DNA of 64,000 nt, taken from positions 1 to 64,000 of the forward strand of contig CAYXUU010000027.1 of assembly GCA_964468645.1 (NCBI GenBank), given 5' to 3'. Below are positions 7,369-16,105 of this stretch, one piece after another; within the stretch, counting starts at the first letter, position 1; the number at the start of each line of letters is the position of its first letter. The notes under the pieces were generated by a model, which worked only from the letters and a program-made list of their open reading frames with translations, searched no databases and had not been told where the DNA came from. The position numbers were made by a program, and so were the translations under genes. The DNA is from JAIOZK01 sp964468645 (GTDB lineage: Bacteria; Bacteroidota; Bacteroidia; Bacteroidales; JAIOZK01).

Positions 7369-9985
7369 CATTGGTGAGATATCCATACAGTTTGAGACTG
7401 ATGTGATACGTGCCAGAAATCTTGGATCCCTGCTGGCTAAAGAGGTTGATTTCGATAAGATTACCTGTATAAGAATTGGTACAGCAGTATCTGAATTAAC
7501 CAGAAACATTATTGAATATGCCAAAGGGGGAACCATACAATATTTTTTAGGTGAACGCAAATCAGGAGGTGCCGGTGTTATTATCATCTTTGAAGATCAT
7601 GGGCCGGGCATAGAAGACCTCGATCTTATTAAGAGTGGCAACTTCCACTCGAAGAGCGGAATGGGTGTGGGCATTACAGGTTCACAACGTTTAATGGATG
7701 ATTTTGATATACAATCCATTCCCAATAAAGGCACAAAAATTACTGCTGCCAAATGGCTTCCCCGAACCCATTTGATCCTCGATCCAAACCGGATTAAGCA
7801 AATACATTCAGCTTTTCAGAAAACCATCGAACGTGGTGATACCAGTATGGTTGATACCATCAATTCACAGAATAATGAATTGGTTTTCCTGCTTAAACAA
7901 GTTCAGGAGCGTAACAACCAGATAGAAACGATCAACCATGAGCTGGAAGAAACCAATCGTGGTGTACTTGCTTTAAACCGTGAGTTGGAAGACAAAGCCG
8001 CTGTTATAGAAAAGGCAAAGCAGGAAGCCGAACAGGCGAACAAAGCCAAAAGTGAGTTCCTTGCCAATATGAGCCATGAAATAAGAACCCCGCTCAATGG
8101 AATTATTGGTTTTACTGACTTGCTGATCAAAACCAAACTAACAGATATTCAGAAGCAATATATGCAGAATGTTTCTGCATCTGCAGAATCACTGATGGGC
8201 CTGATCAATGATATCCTTGATTTCTCGAAGATCGAGGCTGGCAAACTGGAACTCGATATCCATACAACAGATCTTATCGATCTTACTGAATCGGCTATGG
8301 ATGTTGTGAAATACAAAGCTCATGAAAAAGGCATTGAATTACTTCTCGATATTTCACCCGATATTGTTCGTTATGTGAATGCAGACTCTGTGCGTCTCCG
8401 GCAGGTGATCATGAATCTGCTCAGCAATGCGGTTAAGTTCACAGATGTCGGAGAGATCGAACTTAAAGTAAGAGCTGAAAAATACAATGATGATGATCAC
8501 AGGGTATTGCTTAAGATTGAAGTAAGAGACACGGGGATTGGGATATCAGAAGAGCAACAAAAGAAAATATTTGAGTCATTCTCACAGGCCGATCCGTCAA
8601 CTACAAAGAAATACGGTGGTACAGGATTGGGATTGACGATCTCAAACCGATTACTTGAGAAAATGGGAGATCAGCTCCATCTGGTCAGCAATCCTGAGCA
8701 GGGCAGTACATTTTCATTTGCCATTGACCTTGAAATTGCCGATGAAACAGAAAAGCCAGGCAAAACTATTGAAAAGATCAAGAATGCCCTTGTTATCGAT
8801 GATAATGAACATAACCGTATTATTTTGAAGGATATGTTGGCTCATAAAGGTATTAAAACGGGCATGGCTGCTAATGGCCTGGAAGGACTTGAACTGCTTC
8901 AGAACAGCACTGACTATGATGTTATCATTGTGGATTATAATATGCCCTTCATGGATGGCTTACAGGTGATAAAACATATCAGGAACACACTGCAATTTAC
9001 TGAAGAAAAATGCCCGGCCATCTTACTTTATAGCTCATCAGATGATACTGTTGTTTTTCAGAAATGCCGCGAACTGGGGATCAGGTTCAAGCTTGTAAAA
9101 CCCGTTAAACTACTCGAGCTTTTTAACACCCTGAAAAAAGTTGAAATCGATGAATTTGAAACTGAATCCGAACAGATTGAGAATGAGATTGATGATACCC
9201 GGAAATCAGAAGGAGAATACAATCTTGGCAGTTTTAATATTATGATCACAGAAGATAACAGCATTAATATGGAACTCGCTGTTACTTTTGTATCCACCCT
9301 CCTACCCAATTCTAAAATCACAAAAGCAATTAACGGTACAGAGGCCGTAAAACTTTACGGGATGTTTAAACCCGATCTTATTCTTATGGATATCCAGATG
9401 CCAGAGAAAGACGGTTATACTGCAACTCAGGAAATACGTGAGATTGAAAAGGAAACCGGAAAAAAAACGCCGATAATTGCCTTAACCGCCGGAACAGTGA
9501 AAGGGGAAAAAGACCGGTGCCTGGCTGCAGGCATGAATGATTATCTTTCTAAACCATTCAAGGAAGAAGAAATACTTGCTGCTTTTGACAAATGGCTGAA
9601 AATGGAGAAACCGGTAAAACTGAAAAGAAAAGCTGAAGCCCCACCAGAAGATAATATGATCATGCATTTTGACCGTGAAACACTGCTTGAGCGTATTTCA
9701 AACAATACTGAGCTATATGAAAAACTCATAGATACTGTTAAAGCAGATTTCCCACCATTGATAGAAAAAATTAAAGAGTCGGCTAACCGGAAGGAATATA
9801 AAAACGTTATGGCCTCTGCCCATTCATTGAAAGGGGCAGCAAGGAATATGAATTTTGAGCTTCTTGCATTCCTTACCAAACAGGTAGAAGATATGGCAAC
9901 AGAGAAGGAAGATTGGGCTGGCATTGAAAGGACTATAGGAAAAATCGATATGGAATTTGAGTTACTGAAAAAGGAACTGGACTAA
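7328..9985 (+). CDS. Hybrid histidine kinase with N-terminal RsbT-like domain (HATPase-HisKA-HATPase-REC-REC-HPt)
   Basis: 885 residues, no transmembrane segment. Order: RsbT-like GHKL domain at about 12-140 (VSELTRNIIEYAKGG, Asn60; EDHGPGIEDL; SGMGVGITGSQRL); coiled coil 185-240; HisKA with H250 (NMSHEIRTPLNG); HATPase with N-box around 362-368 and YGGTGLGL near 430; receiver 1 with D536 (VDYNMPFMDG); receiver 2 with D688 (LMDIQMPEKDG); HPt with H832 (SAHSLKGAARN). It is thus a full phosphorelay in one chain, with a stressosome-type kinase domain in the place of a sensor. The start is uncertain: ATG 7328 overlaps the previous gene by 41 bp, and TTG 7361 is an alternative. It is the last gene of the operon. 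The output regulator taking phosphate from the HPt is not in the window. Confidence 0.88.
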   Translation: MMMLPFLSSVTLHDIGEISIQFETDVIRARNLGSLLAKEVDFDKITCIRIGTAVSELTRNIIEYAKGGTIQYFLGERKSGGAGVIIIFEDHGPGIEDLDLIKSGNFHSKSGMGVGITGSQRLMDDFDIQSIPNKGTKITAAKWLPRTHLILDPNRIKQIHSAFQKTIERGDTSMVDTINSQNNELVFLLKQVQERNNQIETINHELEETNRGVLALNRELEDKAAVIEKAKQEAEQANKAKSEFLANMSHEIRTPLNGIIGFTDLLIKTKLTDIQKQYMQNVSASAESLMGLINDILDFSKIEAGKLELDIHTTDLIDLTESAMDVVKYKAHEKGIELLLDISPDIVRYVNADSVRLRQVIMNLLSNAVKFTDVGEIELKVRAEKYNDDDHRVLLKIEVRDTGIGISEEQQKKIFESFSQADPSTTKKYGGTGLGLTISNRLLEKMGDQLHLVSNPEQGSTFSFAIDLEIADETEKPGKTIEKIKNALVIDDNEHNRIILKDMLAHKGIKTGMAANGLEGLELLQNSTDYDVIIVDYNMPFMDGLQVIKHIRNTLQFTEEKCPAILLYSSSDDTVVFQKCRELGIRFKLVKPVKLLELFNTLKKVEIDEFETESEQIENEIDDTRKSEGEYNLGSFNIMITEDNSINMELAVTFVSTLLPNSKITKAINGTEAVKLYGMFKPDLILMDIQMPEKDGYTATQEIREIEKETGKKTPIIALTAGTVKGEKDRCLAAGMNDYLSKPFKEEEILAAFDKWLKMEKPVKLKRKAEAPPEDNMIMHFDRETLLERISNNTELYEKLIDTVKADFPPLIEKIKESANRKEYKNVMASAHSLKGAARNMNFELLAFLTKQVEDMATEKEDWAGIERTIGKIDMEFELLKKELD

Positions 9986-10011
9986 TACACCCTTCACATA
10001 TAACTGAAAAT

Positions 10012-10053
10012 ATGAACCCGCGATAATTTCAAATTGGAGTATCGCGGGTTCAT
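10012..10053. terminator. Perfect 14-bp inverted repeat, bidirectional terminator
   Basis: Arms ATGAACCCGCGATA (10012-10025) and TATCGCGGGTTCAT (10040-10053) are perfect complements around a 14-nt loop. It sits between the convergent ends of the stressosome operon (9985) and the Omp28-like gene (10095). There is no long T tract, so efficiency is uncertain, but position and symmetry fit a two-way terminator. Confidence 0.65.
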
Positions 10054-10094
10054 GTATTCTACCCTTATATTATCTATAGGATTGACCTCTGGGA

Positions 10095-12206
10095 TTACCT
10101 GATAATCATCATTTTTTTAACTTCACTACCCTGATCATTTATTATCAGTTTATAGAAATAGGTTCCGCCGGGAAGATCAGAAACATCCAGATTGATCAAC
10201 AAAGAACCTTTAGCAACAAACTCATCTTTAACCGTTTTACCATATCCGTCGATTAAAACCAACCTGGCATCTGTATTAAGGTTATTAAGTGAGATGGAGG
10301 CGACATTTTGGACCGGGTTAGGGTGATTCTGAGCTAACTGTATCGATTTCAATACCAGACTAATTTCTTCTGTTGATACAAATCCATCAAACCAGTTACG
10401 TGTAAGGTCAATTATCTGATTTTTCACATCAACATCTTCAAGCATTTCCAGGCCAATACCAAAATAAATCATATTGAAAATGCCGGTTGCTGCCCTAACC
10501 ACCCCATTCTTAGTATGCCCAGCATCATAATAAAAAACCTCTGATGCACCTTCACGTGCTGTGATAACCTCAGGGTACATATTTCCACCATAAACATCAA
10601 TTACAGCAGACATTGGTATTTCACCATAAATTTCATCATCCCCGTTAGCATAAAACTGGTTATTGGAAGTACTGCCATCATCGATATAATTTGAAAACAG
10701 ATAATCCTCATAAAACTCTGTAGCTTCAGGGGAACCATGTGAACCACCGGCACCACTCATGAAATCCCAACCGATATCCTGGCCGGCGATTAAAAGGTTG
10801 CCCCCATTGTCCATGAAGGTTTCAACAGCAGCGATCTGGTCGAGTGTTAATGCCGGGAAAGTCCAGGCAATGTTCAGATAAACATTGTTCACTTCAGCAA
10901 ATGCATCCGCATTCATGCCATCAGCAAAAATATCAGCTGAAGCTGAAGTATAACTTGTACATCCTGATGCTTCAAGCCCTTCAAGGTAAACATATTCATG
11001 ATCGATAGCTTCAGGCCCGCCAGTACCATTTACAACAAGATCTGTTACTCTGGAAATGATCGAAAAGTCACATTGTTTAGCCGGGGCATCAGGATTTGAG
11101 ACCGACTCCATTTTCATGGTGTAAATTGCCAGTGCAGCAATATTATCAGGTATAACTTCAACCTGGATATCCTTGGTTTGCTGGTTTTCAATGGAGATTG
11201 TTGCCGTTTCTGTATAAATAACACCATCAATGATAAATGAGGGTGTCCATCCTTCGGGAGCATTATCTGATGACAGGGTGAAAATGAATTCCTCCGTTCC
11301 GTCAAGCACACTTTTTGCCTGCAGGTTAAATTCAGTTGTTTCACCCGATGTACCAGCTTTAATGTCAAAAGCATCTGTAACAACAACATTACCGATATAT
11401 TTATTTGTCCCTCCGATTGCTTCAACAACATCCCCTGAATATATCTCCTGGTGTGTTTCAGTAACAAAAACCGCAATATCACAATCTTCAACAATAACAG
11501 GAACATCAAGAAAATCTTCAGGAACTGTATAAGTATATGTTCTTTCTACCAGGGTACCCTGTGTTGTTGTAGTAACTTCATCCCCCCACTGTCCGGTAAT
11601 CAAATCACGTAACATATGCATATGTTCATAGTTGTTGCCGGCACCTCCGCCAGATTGCGGGCCGAAAATATGACTCTGGATTAATGCAACATTGATATAA
11701 TTTGTAGATTCAGGGCTGTTGTCAGTATAATATAGTTCAACGGTGATGGTCAGTTCCCTTGTTGCTTCTTCATACTCAGAAAGAATTCCAACATTCACCG
11801 GGCTGGTTTCCTCCATTATCTGGTTTGCGGAAGGAGTCCAGTCACCCCTGCCCATAGCTGTTTTGCCTCCCATAAAAAGATGCCGGTTTACCGTTCCATT
11901 CGGATAAGCTGTAACACCGGCCTGACCTGCGAGCGCGTCACCCCATGGTGTACGGTAATCGGGTTCACCGGAACCAGGAACTGCAAAACTACCCTGATGA
12001 ATTGCAATAACAACAACCCTGCCCGGATTGTTTGCCAGCAAGGCAGCAGCTATGGCATGGCCGTCAGGGCAATACCCGCAATGTATCCCGGTATATTCCT
12101 CAAGTACGGCATTCTTAGGTTGTGGATCAGTTGATACCAGCGTTTGTGATAGTAATAAAGCACCTGTGATCAACGAGAAAAATAATAGTAAAATGATCTT
12201 CTTCAT
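10095..12206 (-). CDS. Secreted Omp28-related protein with thioredoxin-like N-terminus and T9SS sorting domain
   Basis: 703 residues. Signal peptide 1-21 (ALLLSQ). Residues 30-250 are an Omp28/thioredoxin-like domain: VLEEYTGIHCGYCPDGH gives a CxxC pair (C43, C46). Residues about 290-390 look like an Ig-like beta domain; 400-610 resemble a domain with a DIGWDF motif, perhaps a Rossmann-like surface module. The last 80 residues (HPNPVQNVASISL, LIDGYGKTV, GGTYFYKL) are a type A T9SS sorting domain. Likely an exported surface or released protein; the CxxC could have redox activity, though Omp28 function is unsettled. Monocistronic, facing the terminator hairpin. Confidence 0.8.
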   Translation of the reverse strand: MKKIILLLFFSLITGALLLSQTLVSTDPQPKNAVLEEYTGIHCGYCPDGHAIAAALLANNPGRVVVIAIHQGSFAVPGSGEPDYRTPWGDALAGQAGVTAYPNGTVNRHLFMGGKTAMGRGDWTPSANQIMEETSPVNVGILSEYEEATRELTITVELYYTDNSPESTNYINVALIQSHIFGPQSGGGAGNNYEHMHMLRDLITGQWGDEVTTTTQGTLVERTYTYTVPEDFLDVPVIVEDCDIAVFVTETHQEIYSGDVVEAIGGTNKYIGNVVVTDAFDIKAGTSGETTEFNLQAKSVLDGTEEFIFTLSSDNAPEGWTPSFIIDGVIYTETATISIENQQTKDIQVEVIPDNIAALAIYTMKMESVSNPDAPAKQCDFSIISRVTDLVVNGTGGPEAIDHEYVYLEGLEASGCTSYTSASADIFADGMNADAFAEVNNVYLNIAWTFPALTLDQIAAVETFMDNGGNLLIAGQDIGWDFMSGAGGSHGSPEATEFYEDYLFSNYIDDGSTSNNQFYANGDDEIYGEIPMSAVIDVYGGNMYPEVITAREGASEVFYYDAGHTKNGVVRAATGIFNMIYFGIGLEMLEDVDVKNQIIDLTRNWFDGFVSTEEISLVLKSIQLAQNHPNPVQNVASISLNNLNTDARLVLIDGYGKTVKDEFVAKGSLLINLDVSDLPGGTYFYKLIINDQGSEVKKMMIIR

Positions 12207-12314
12207 GATTTACGATTTAATTAATGTTTATAAAATGCAATGACAATGAACACATACGAAAGGTTGTCTGATGCATCATAAATCAAAAAATCTTTACATC
12301 TTTGTTATAAACTT

Positions 12315-12322
12315 TACCTTTG
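12315..12322 (+). promoter_or_regulatory. -7 box TACCTTTG upstream of flavin reductase-rubredoxin gene
   Basis: Matches TAnnTTTG, 48 bp before the ATG at 12371. No TTG at the best spacing was seen upstream, so only the -7 element is claimed. Confidence 0.45.
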
Positions 12323-12370
12323 CATATGTTGGGATAAAGGTAACTGAAATCATTTATCAAATCAATTAAC

Positions 12371-13087
12371 ATGATTAATATTGAAGCATTCTTCAAGGTC
12401 CCCTATGGACTCTTTATTCTGAGTTCGAAAAATCAAAAAGGAAAATATAACGGGCACATTAACAACACACTGCTACAGGTAACCTCAGAGCCTGCACGGT
12501 TTATAGTTGCAAGCAATAAGAAAAACCTGACAACGGATTACATTATTGAAAGTGGTGTTTTTGCAGCCTCTATCCTCCAGCAGGACATTGATCTGAAATT
12601 CATGAGCCCGTGGGGGTTTCAGTCAGGCCATGAAGTTGATAAATTTTCTGATCAGGTAAACTTTAAAACAGGAACAACCGGAGCGCCTGTTGTCCTTGAC
12701 AAAGCTATTGCATATATCGAATGTAAAGTTTTGAAAACTATTGATGTCGGATCTCATCTGATCTTTGTTGGTGAGGTAATTGATGCCGATGTTCTGGATA
12801 ATAACAAACGACCTCTTACCTATTCGTACTACCGGGATGTAATTAAAGGTGTTTCTCCTGAAAATGCCCCTACATATATCGACAAATCAAAGTTTGAACA
12901 AAAAAAAGAAGAAAAACAAACCAATGTACAAAAATACCAGTGTGTGATCTGCGGGTATATTTATATTCCTACCGAAGGCGATCCTGATTCAGGAATAAAA
13001 CCGGGAACTGCCTTTGAAGACATACCTGACAACTGGCAATGCCCGGTTTGCGGTGTGACTAAAAATGATTTTAAACCGATTGATTAA
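12371..13087 (+). CDS. Flavin reductase-like domain fused to rubredoxin
   Basis: 238 residues, cytoplasmic. Residues 1-165 are an FMN-binding split-barrel flavin reductase-like domain (FKVPYGLFILSS, MSPWGFQSGHEVDKF). A charged linker (KKEEKQTN) leads to a C-terminal rubredoxin (188-238) with both CxxC pairs: C191-C194 and C224-C227, binding one iron. This is the architecture of high-molecular-weight rubredoxin, which in anaerobes passes electrons to flavodiiron proteins for oxygen or NO reduction. No flavodiiron gene is nearby. Its stop overlaps the stop of the convergent gene by 4 bp. Confidence 0.87.
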   Translation: MINIEAFFKVPYGLFILSSKNQKGKYNGHINNTLLQVTSEPARFIVASNKKNLTTDYIIESGVFAASILQQDIDLKFMSPWGFQSGHEVDKFSDQVNFKTGTTGAPVVLDKAIAYIECKVLKTIDVGSHLIFVGEVIDADVLDNNKRPLTYSYYRDVIKGVSPENAPTYIDKSKFEQKKEEKQTNVQKYQCVICGYIYIPTEGDPDSGIKPGTAFEDIPDNWQCPVCGVTKNDFKPID

Positions 13088-15930
13088 TTGTTAGCCTCGT
13101 TTTCAACTTTCTTTGTAAGCTTACTGATAATATTTTCCAGTTCTTTAACTTTCTCCAATAGGGCATTGATCAGTAGTTGTTGCTCATAATTGGTTTTATA
13201 ATTATACGAAGCAATTTCATCGGTTAATAGCGATTTCCCTTCAACCAGGTCGGGAGGGAGTGAACCGGGGTCAAGTTCCTGAAGGCCTTTATCGGTAACA
13301 GGATCAAACATCTCAGGGGTTTTTGCTTTTGGTGGATATAAAAGTATTTCTTGGCTAACATTTCTGTCGGTAAAAGCTGCTGCGCCCTGGTTTACCACAT
13401 CATCGCAATACACATTATCCCATGCCTGCCCATCTGCACCAAGATCTTCAATCTTATGGCCTTCCGGGAGAACATTTCCTCCAAATATAGTCATCCCATC
13501 CCCACTTGTATTGATCTCGAGGTTTGTCCCGCCTGTCCCATAGTGATAGGATTCTATTCTGGCGTTGGTATCAGATGCGTATGGGGCTTCAAGTAACAGG
13601 GCAAAACGTGTACTCCCTCCTGCATCAGTTATTACTGCCCGGCCACGTGAACTATTGTTGGCTACTTCCAGATCTTCATTAGGGCTTTCGGTGCCAATAC
13701 CCACTCTACCAGTTCCCAAGACAATAAACCTGGTGTCGCTGTTTGTATATCCCGTACCACCGGTATTGGTCCTGATACGTAAAGGTACATCTGAGGATTC
13801 CCCGTCTGAATCTATCATTAATCCTGAAAAACCGGTCATTTCCCCACCCTGAACATGTAGCAGGGCAGCTGGTAATGATACACCAATCCCCAAATTCCCC
13901 CCGGAGCCATCCAGATATATCTGGTCGTTAAAATGTATATCAATATCTGCGCCCGGGTATCCCAGTTGAAGAAGATCCTGTGTGCTTTCAGTGCCGCAAA
14001 TCATTGATGCATTTCCTGCAACGAACCTGAATTGATCATTACCCATTTCATAATAAGTATTATTGTCCCCACTGTGCGTAATTTTACTGTCAATGCCAAT
14101 TTCACCCGCAACCTCAAGAAGGTATTCCGGCTGATGAGTTCCTATTCCTGTTTTTCCATTCTTTAAAACCGTAAGTGCGTTTGCACCTGTTGGAACGGAG
14201 AAACCATTTCCAACCTCGAACAATGGGTCAGTATCAACCCATGAGTCGGCTGTACCACCTCCAATATTATTATGTCCTATTGCTAAAGATAAATAACTAT
14301 CAGCATCTGTGTTATATCCCATTGCCGAGCTGTAACTACCTATAGCATCTGTATTATAATTTGCTGCAAAAGATGCATATCCTTGAGCATGTGTACTGCT
14401 TCCTAATGCTGAAGAGGACACACCTGATGCTAACGTAAAGTTGCCAGCTGAAAAGGAAGCACTTCCACTGGATACCCCACCTTTACCCAAAGCAACTGCG
14501 TAGGTTCCGCTTGCAGTTATATCTTTTCCAATGGCTCCTGAATACCTGCCTACAGCATATCCATCCCATCGTGCTGAGTCTACCGATCCTGCCCTGAAAG
14601 CCGATCTTCCGGGATAGAACATCATGCGAGATCCTGCACCCAGACTGGGAAATGGAACGTTACCATCATCATCACCATGAACCACAAAACCATGAGGATC
14701 AAGGGCAGCATCATTGATATTCACATAAAGTTGAGCGGTTGGCTCCGGAGATGAAGTTCCTATGGCCACGCAGCTTGCTGTTGAATTGTACAAGGTATCT
14801 CCGTTTACAGTCCATTTTCCGTTGTCAATCATTGAGGCATCTTCCCATTCAAACCCGCTGCCAGTTGATTTTAAAATATAACCATTGGTTCCGGATGATC
14901 CATTGTTATCTATGAAACTCCCACTGATCGCTGCATCTCCTGATACCTCCAGTGTATAATCAGGTTCATGGGTGCCAAGTCCAGTATTACCATTCTTAAG
15001 TATTGTTAATGCATTGGAGGGTGTTGAATAGGTCCCGTTTCCTATCTCGAATAAAGGATCCTCAGCAATCCAGGCAGAAGTATTGCCACCACCAATATTA
15101 TATTTTCCCATTGCAAATGTATGACTGCTTTCTGCGCTGGTATGATCACCAAAACTTGTTGAATACATGCCCGAAGCCTTCGTATCATTCCCAAATGCAA
15201 CGGCATTTGTTGCACTGGCAGTGTCGTAGTTACCGGCTGCGAATGCATAAAAACCGCTTGCCAGGCAATTGCTTCCAAATGCTGTGGCATCAGTTCCGCT
15301 GGCAGTCGTAGTATTACCAAACGCCGATGAATAAGCGCCGCTGGCAGTCGTATTATAACCCATAGCAACTGACCTGATTCCTGAATTGATTCTATCCCAC
15401 TGATCACCGGTTACCTCCCCCGCGCGGAATATACCTTTAACCGGGAAAAACGATAACCTGGTACCAGCGCCGAAATTAGGCACATTATCGCCAGAGCTAT
15501 ATGCTCCATTCACCAATAATCCATAAACCTCACCTGCACCTCCATTGCAATTTATATGCAAACGGGCATTACCATTTGGTGAATCAGTTCCTATACCAAT
15601 CTGTTCTGCTGTATTATTATAAAGGTTTGTTCCGTTTACAATCCAGTCATCGTCTCCATCAGGATCTATATCTATCCAATCAGAACCATCGAAATAACTG
15701 AACTGTTGCAGATCGATAACATACACAATAAGGCCTGTGGCAGGATTCGAAATGGAATTTCGATTTGAAGTGTACATTCTTGGAATGAGTAATCCCAGTG
15801 AACTGGACTTAATATCCAGCATAGCTGAACTATCAGGATTAGATCCTGTATTATTGATTGCCACCTGGCCTGTTGCGTTTATAACATAAAAAAAGATTGT
15901 GACAGATAAAATCATTTTGATAGTTCTCAT
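13084..15930 (-). CDS. Large surface protein with duplicated YadA-head-like modules and C-terminal coiled coil
   Basis: 948 residues with a signal peptide (1-22, NATGQ). Two tandem modules, about 95-330 and 371-608, share the same order: VNGxxLYN, IGTxSP, a GAGxRxxFxP strand, a run of about 14-residue repeats of the form SxAxGxxxxAxG as in YadA heads, then DPLFEVGNG and a LKNGxTGxGTHxPxYxLEV ending. A third related part (610-830) follows. The tail (880-948) has a heptad coiled coil (LLEKVKELENIISKLTKKV). It resembles Bacteroidota fibre- or adhesin-like proteins, probably trimeric. No T9SS domain is visible, so its anchoring is unclear. Confidence 0.7.
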   Translation of the reverse strand: MRTIKMILSVTIFFYVINATGQVAINNTGSNPDSSAMLDIKSSSLGLLIPRMYTSNRNSISNPATGLIVYVIDLQQFSYFDGSDWIDIDPDGDDDWIVNGTNLYNNTAEQIGIGTDSPNGNARLHINCNGGAGEVYGLLVNGAYSSGDNVPNFGAGTRLSFFPVKGIFRAGEVTGDQWDRINSGIRSVAMGYNTTASGAYSSAFGNTTTASGTDATAFGSNCLASGFYAFAAGNYDTASATNAVAFGNDTKASGMYSTSFGDHTSAESSHTFAMGKYNIGGGNTSAWIAEDPLFEIGNGTYSTPSNALTILKNGNTGLGTHEPDYTLEVSGDAAISGSFIDNNGSSGTNGYILKSTGSGFEWEDASMIDNGKWTVNGDTLYNSTASCVAIGTSSPEPTAQLYVNINDAALDPHGFVVHGDDDGNVPFPSLGAGSRMMFYPGRSAFRAGSVDSARWDGYAVGRYSGAIGKDITASGTYAVALGKGGVSSGSASFSAGNFTLASGVSSSALGSSTHAQGYASFAANYNTDAIGSYSSAMGYNTDADSYLSLAIGHNNIGGGTADSWVDTDPLFEVGNGFSVPTGANALTVLKNGKTGIGTHQPEYLLEVAGEIGIDSKITHSGDNNTYYEMGNDQFRFVAGNASMICGTESTQDLLQLGYPGADIDIHFNDQIYLDGSGGNLGIGVSLPAALLHVQGGEMTGFSGLMIDSDGESSDVPLRIRTNTGGTGYTNSDTRFIVLGTGRVGIGTESPNEDLEVANNSSRGRAVITDAGGSTRFALLLEAPYASDTNARIESYHYGTGGTNLEINTSGDGMTIFGGNVLPEGHKIEDLGADGQAWDNVYCDDVVNQGAAAFTDRNVSQEILLYPPKAKTPEMFDPVTDKGLQELDPGSLPPDLVEGKSLLTDEIASYNYKTNYEQQLLINALLEKVKELENIISKLTKKVENEANN

Positions 15931-16105
15931 AACATTATGCTTTAATTTATTATAAAAATAATCATTGCAAATGCGATTTTCAATACCTAATAAGCAAGTG
16001 GCCGAGCAGGTAGGACAAGTGGCAGGGATTATTTACCAACTGGCCGCAGTTTCTGTTTTTCAATCCGAAATTTCGTATATTGCAAATCCTGCAAGTATTT
16101 TACAA

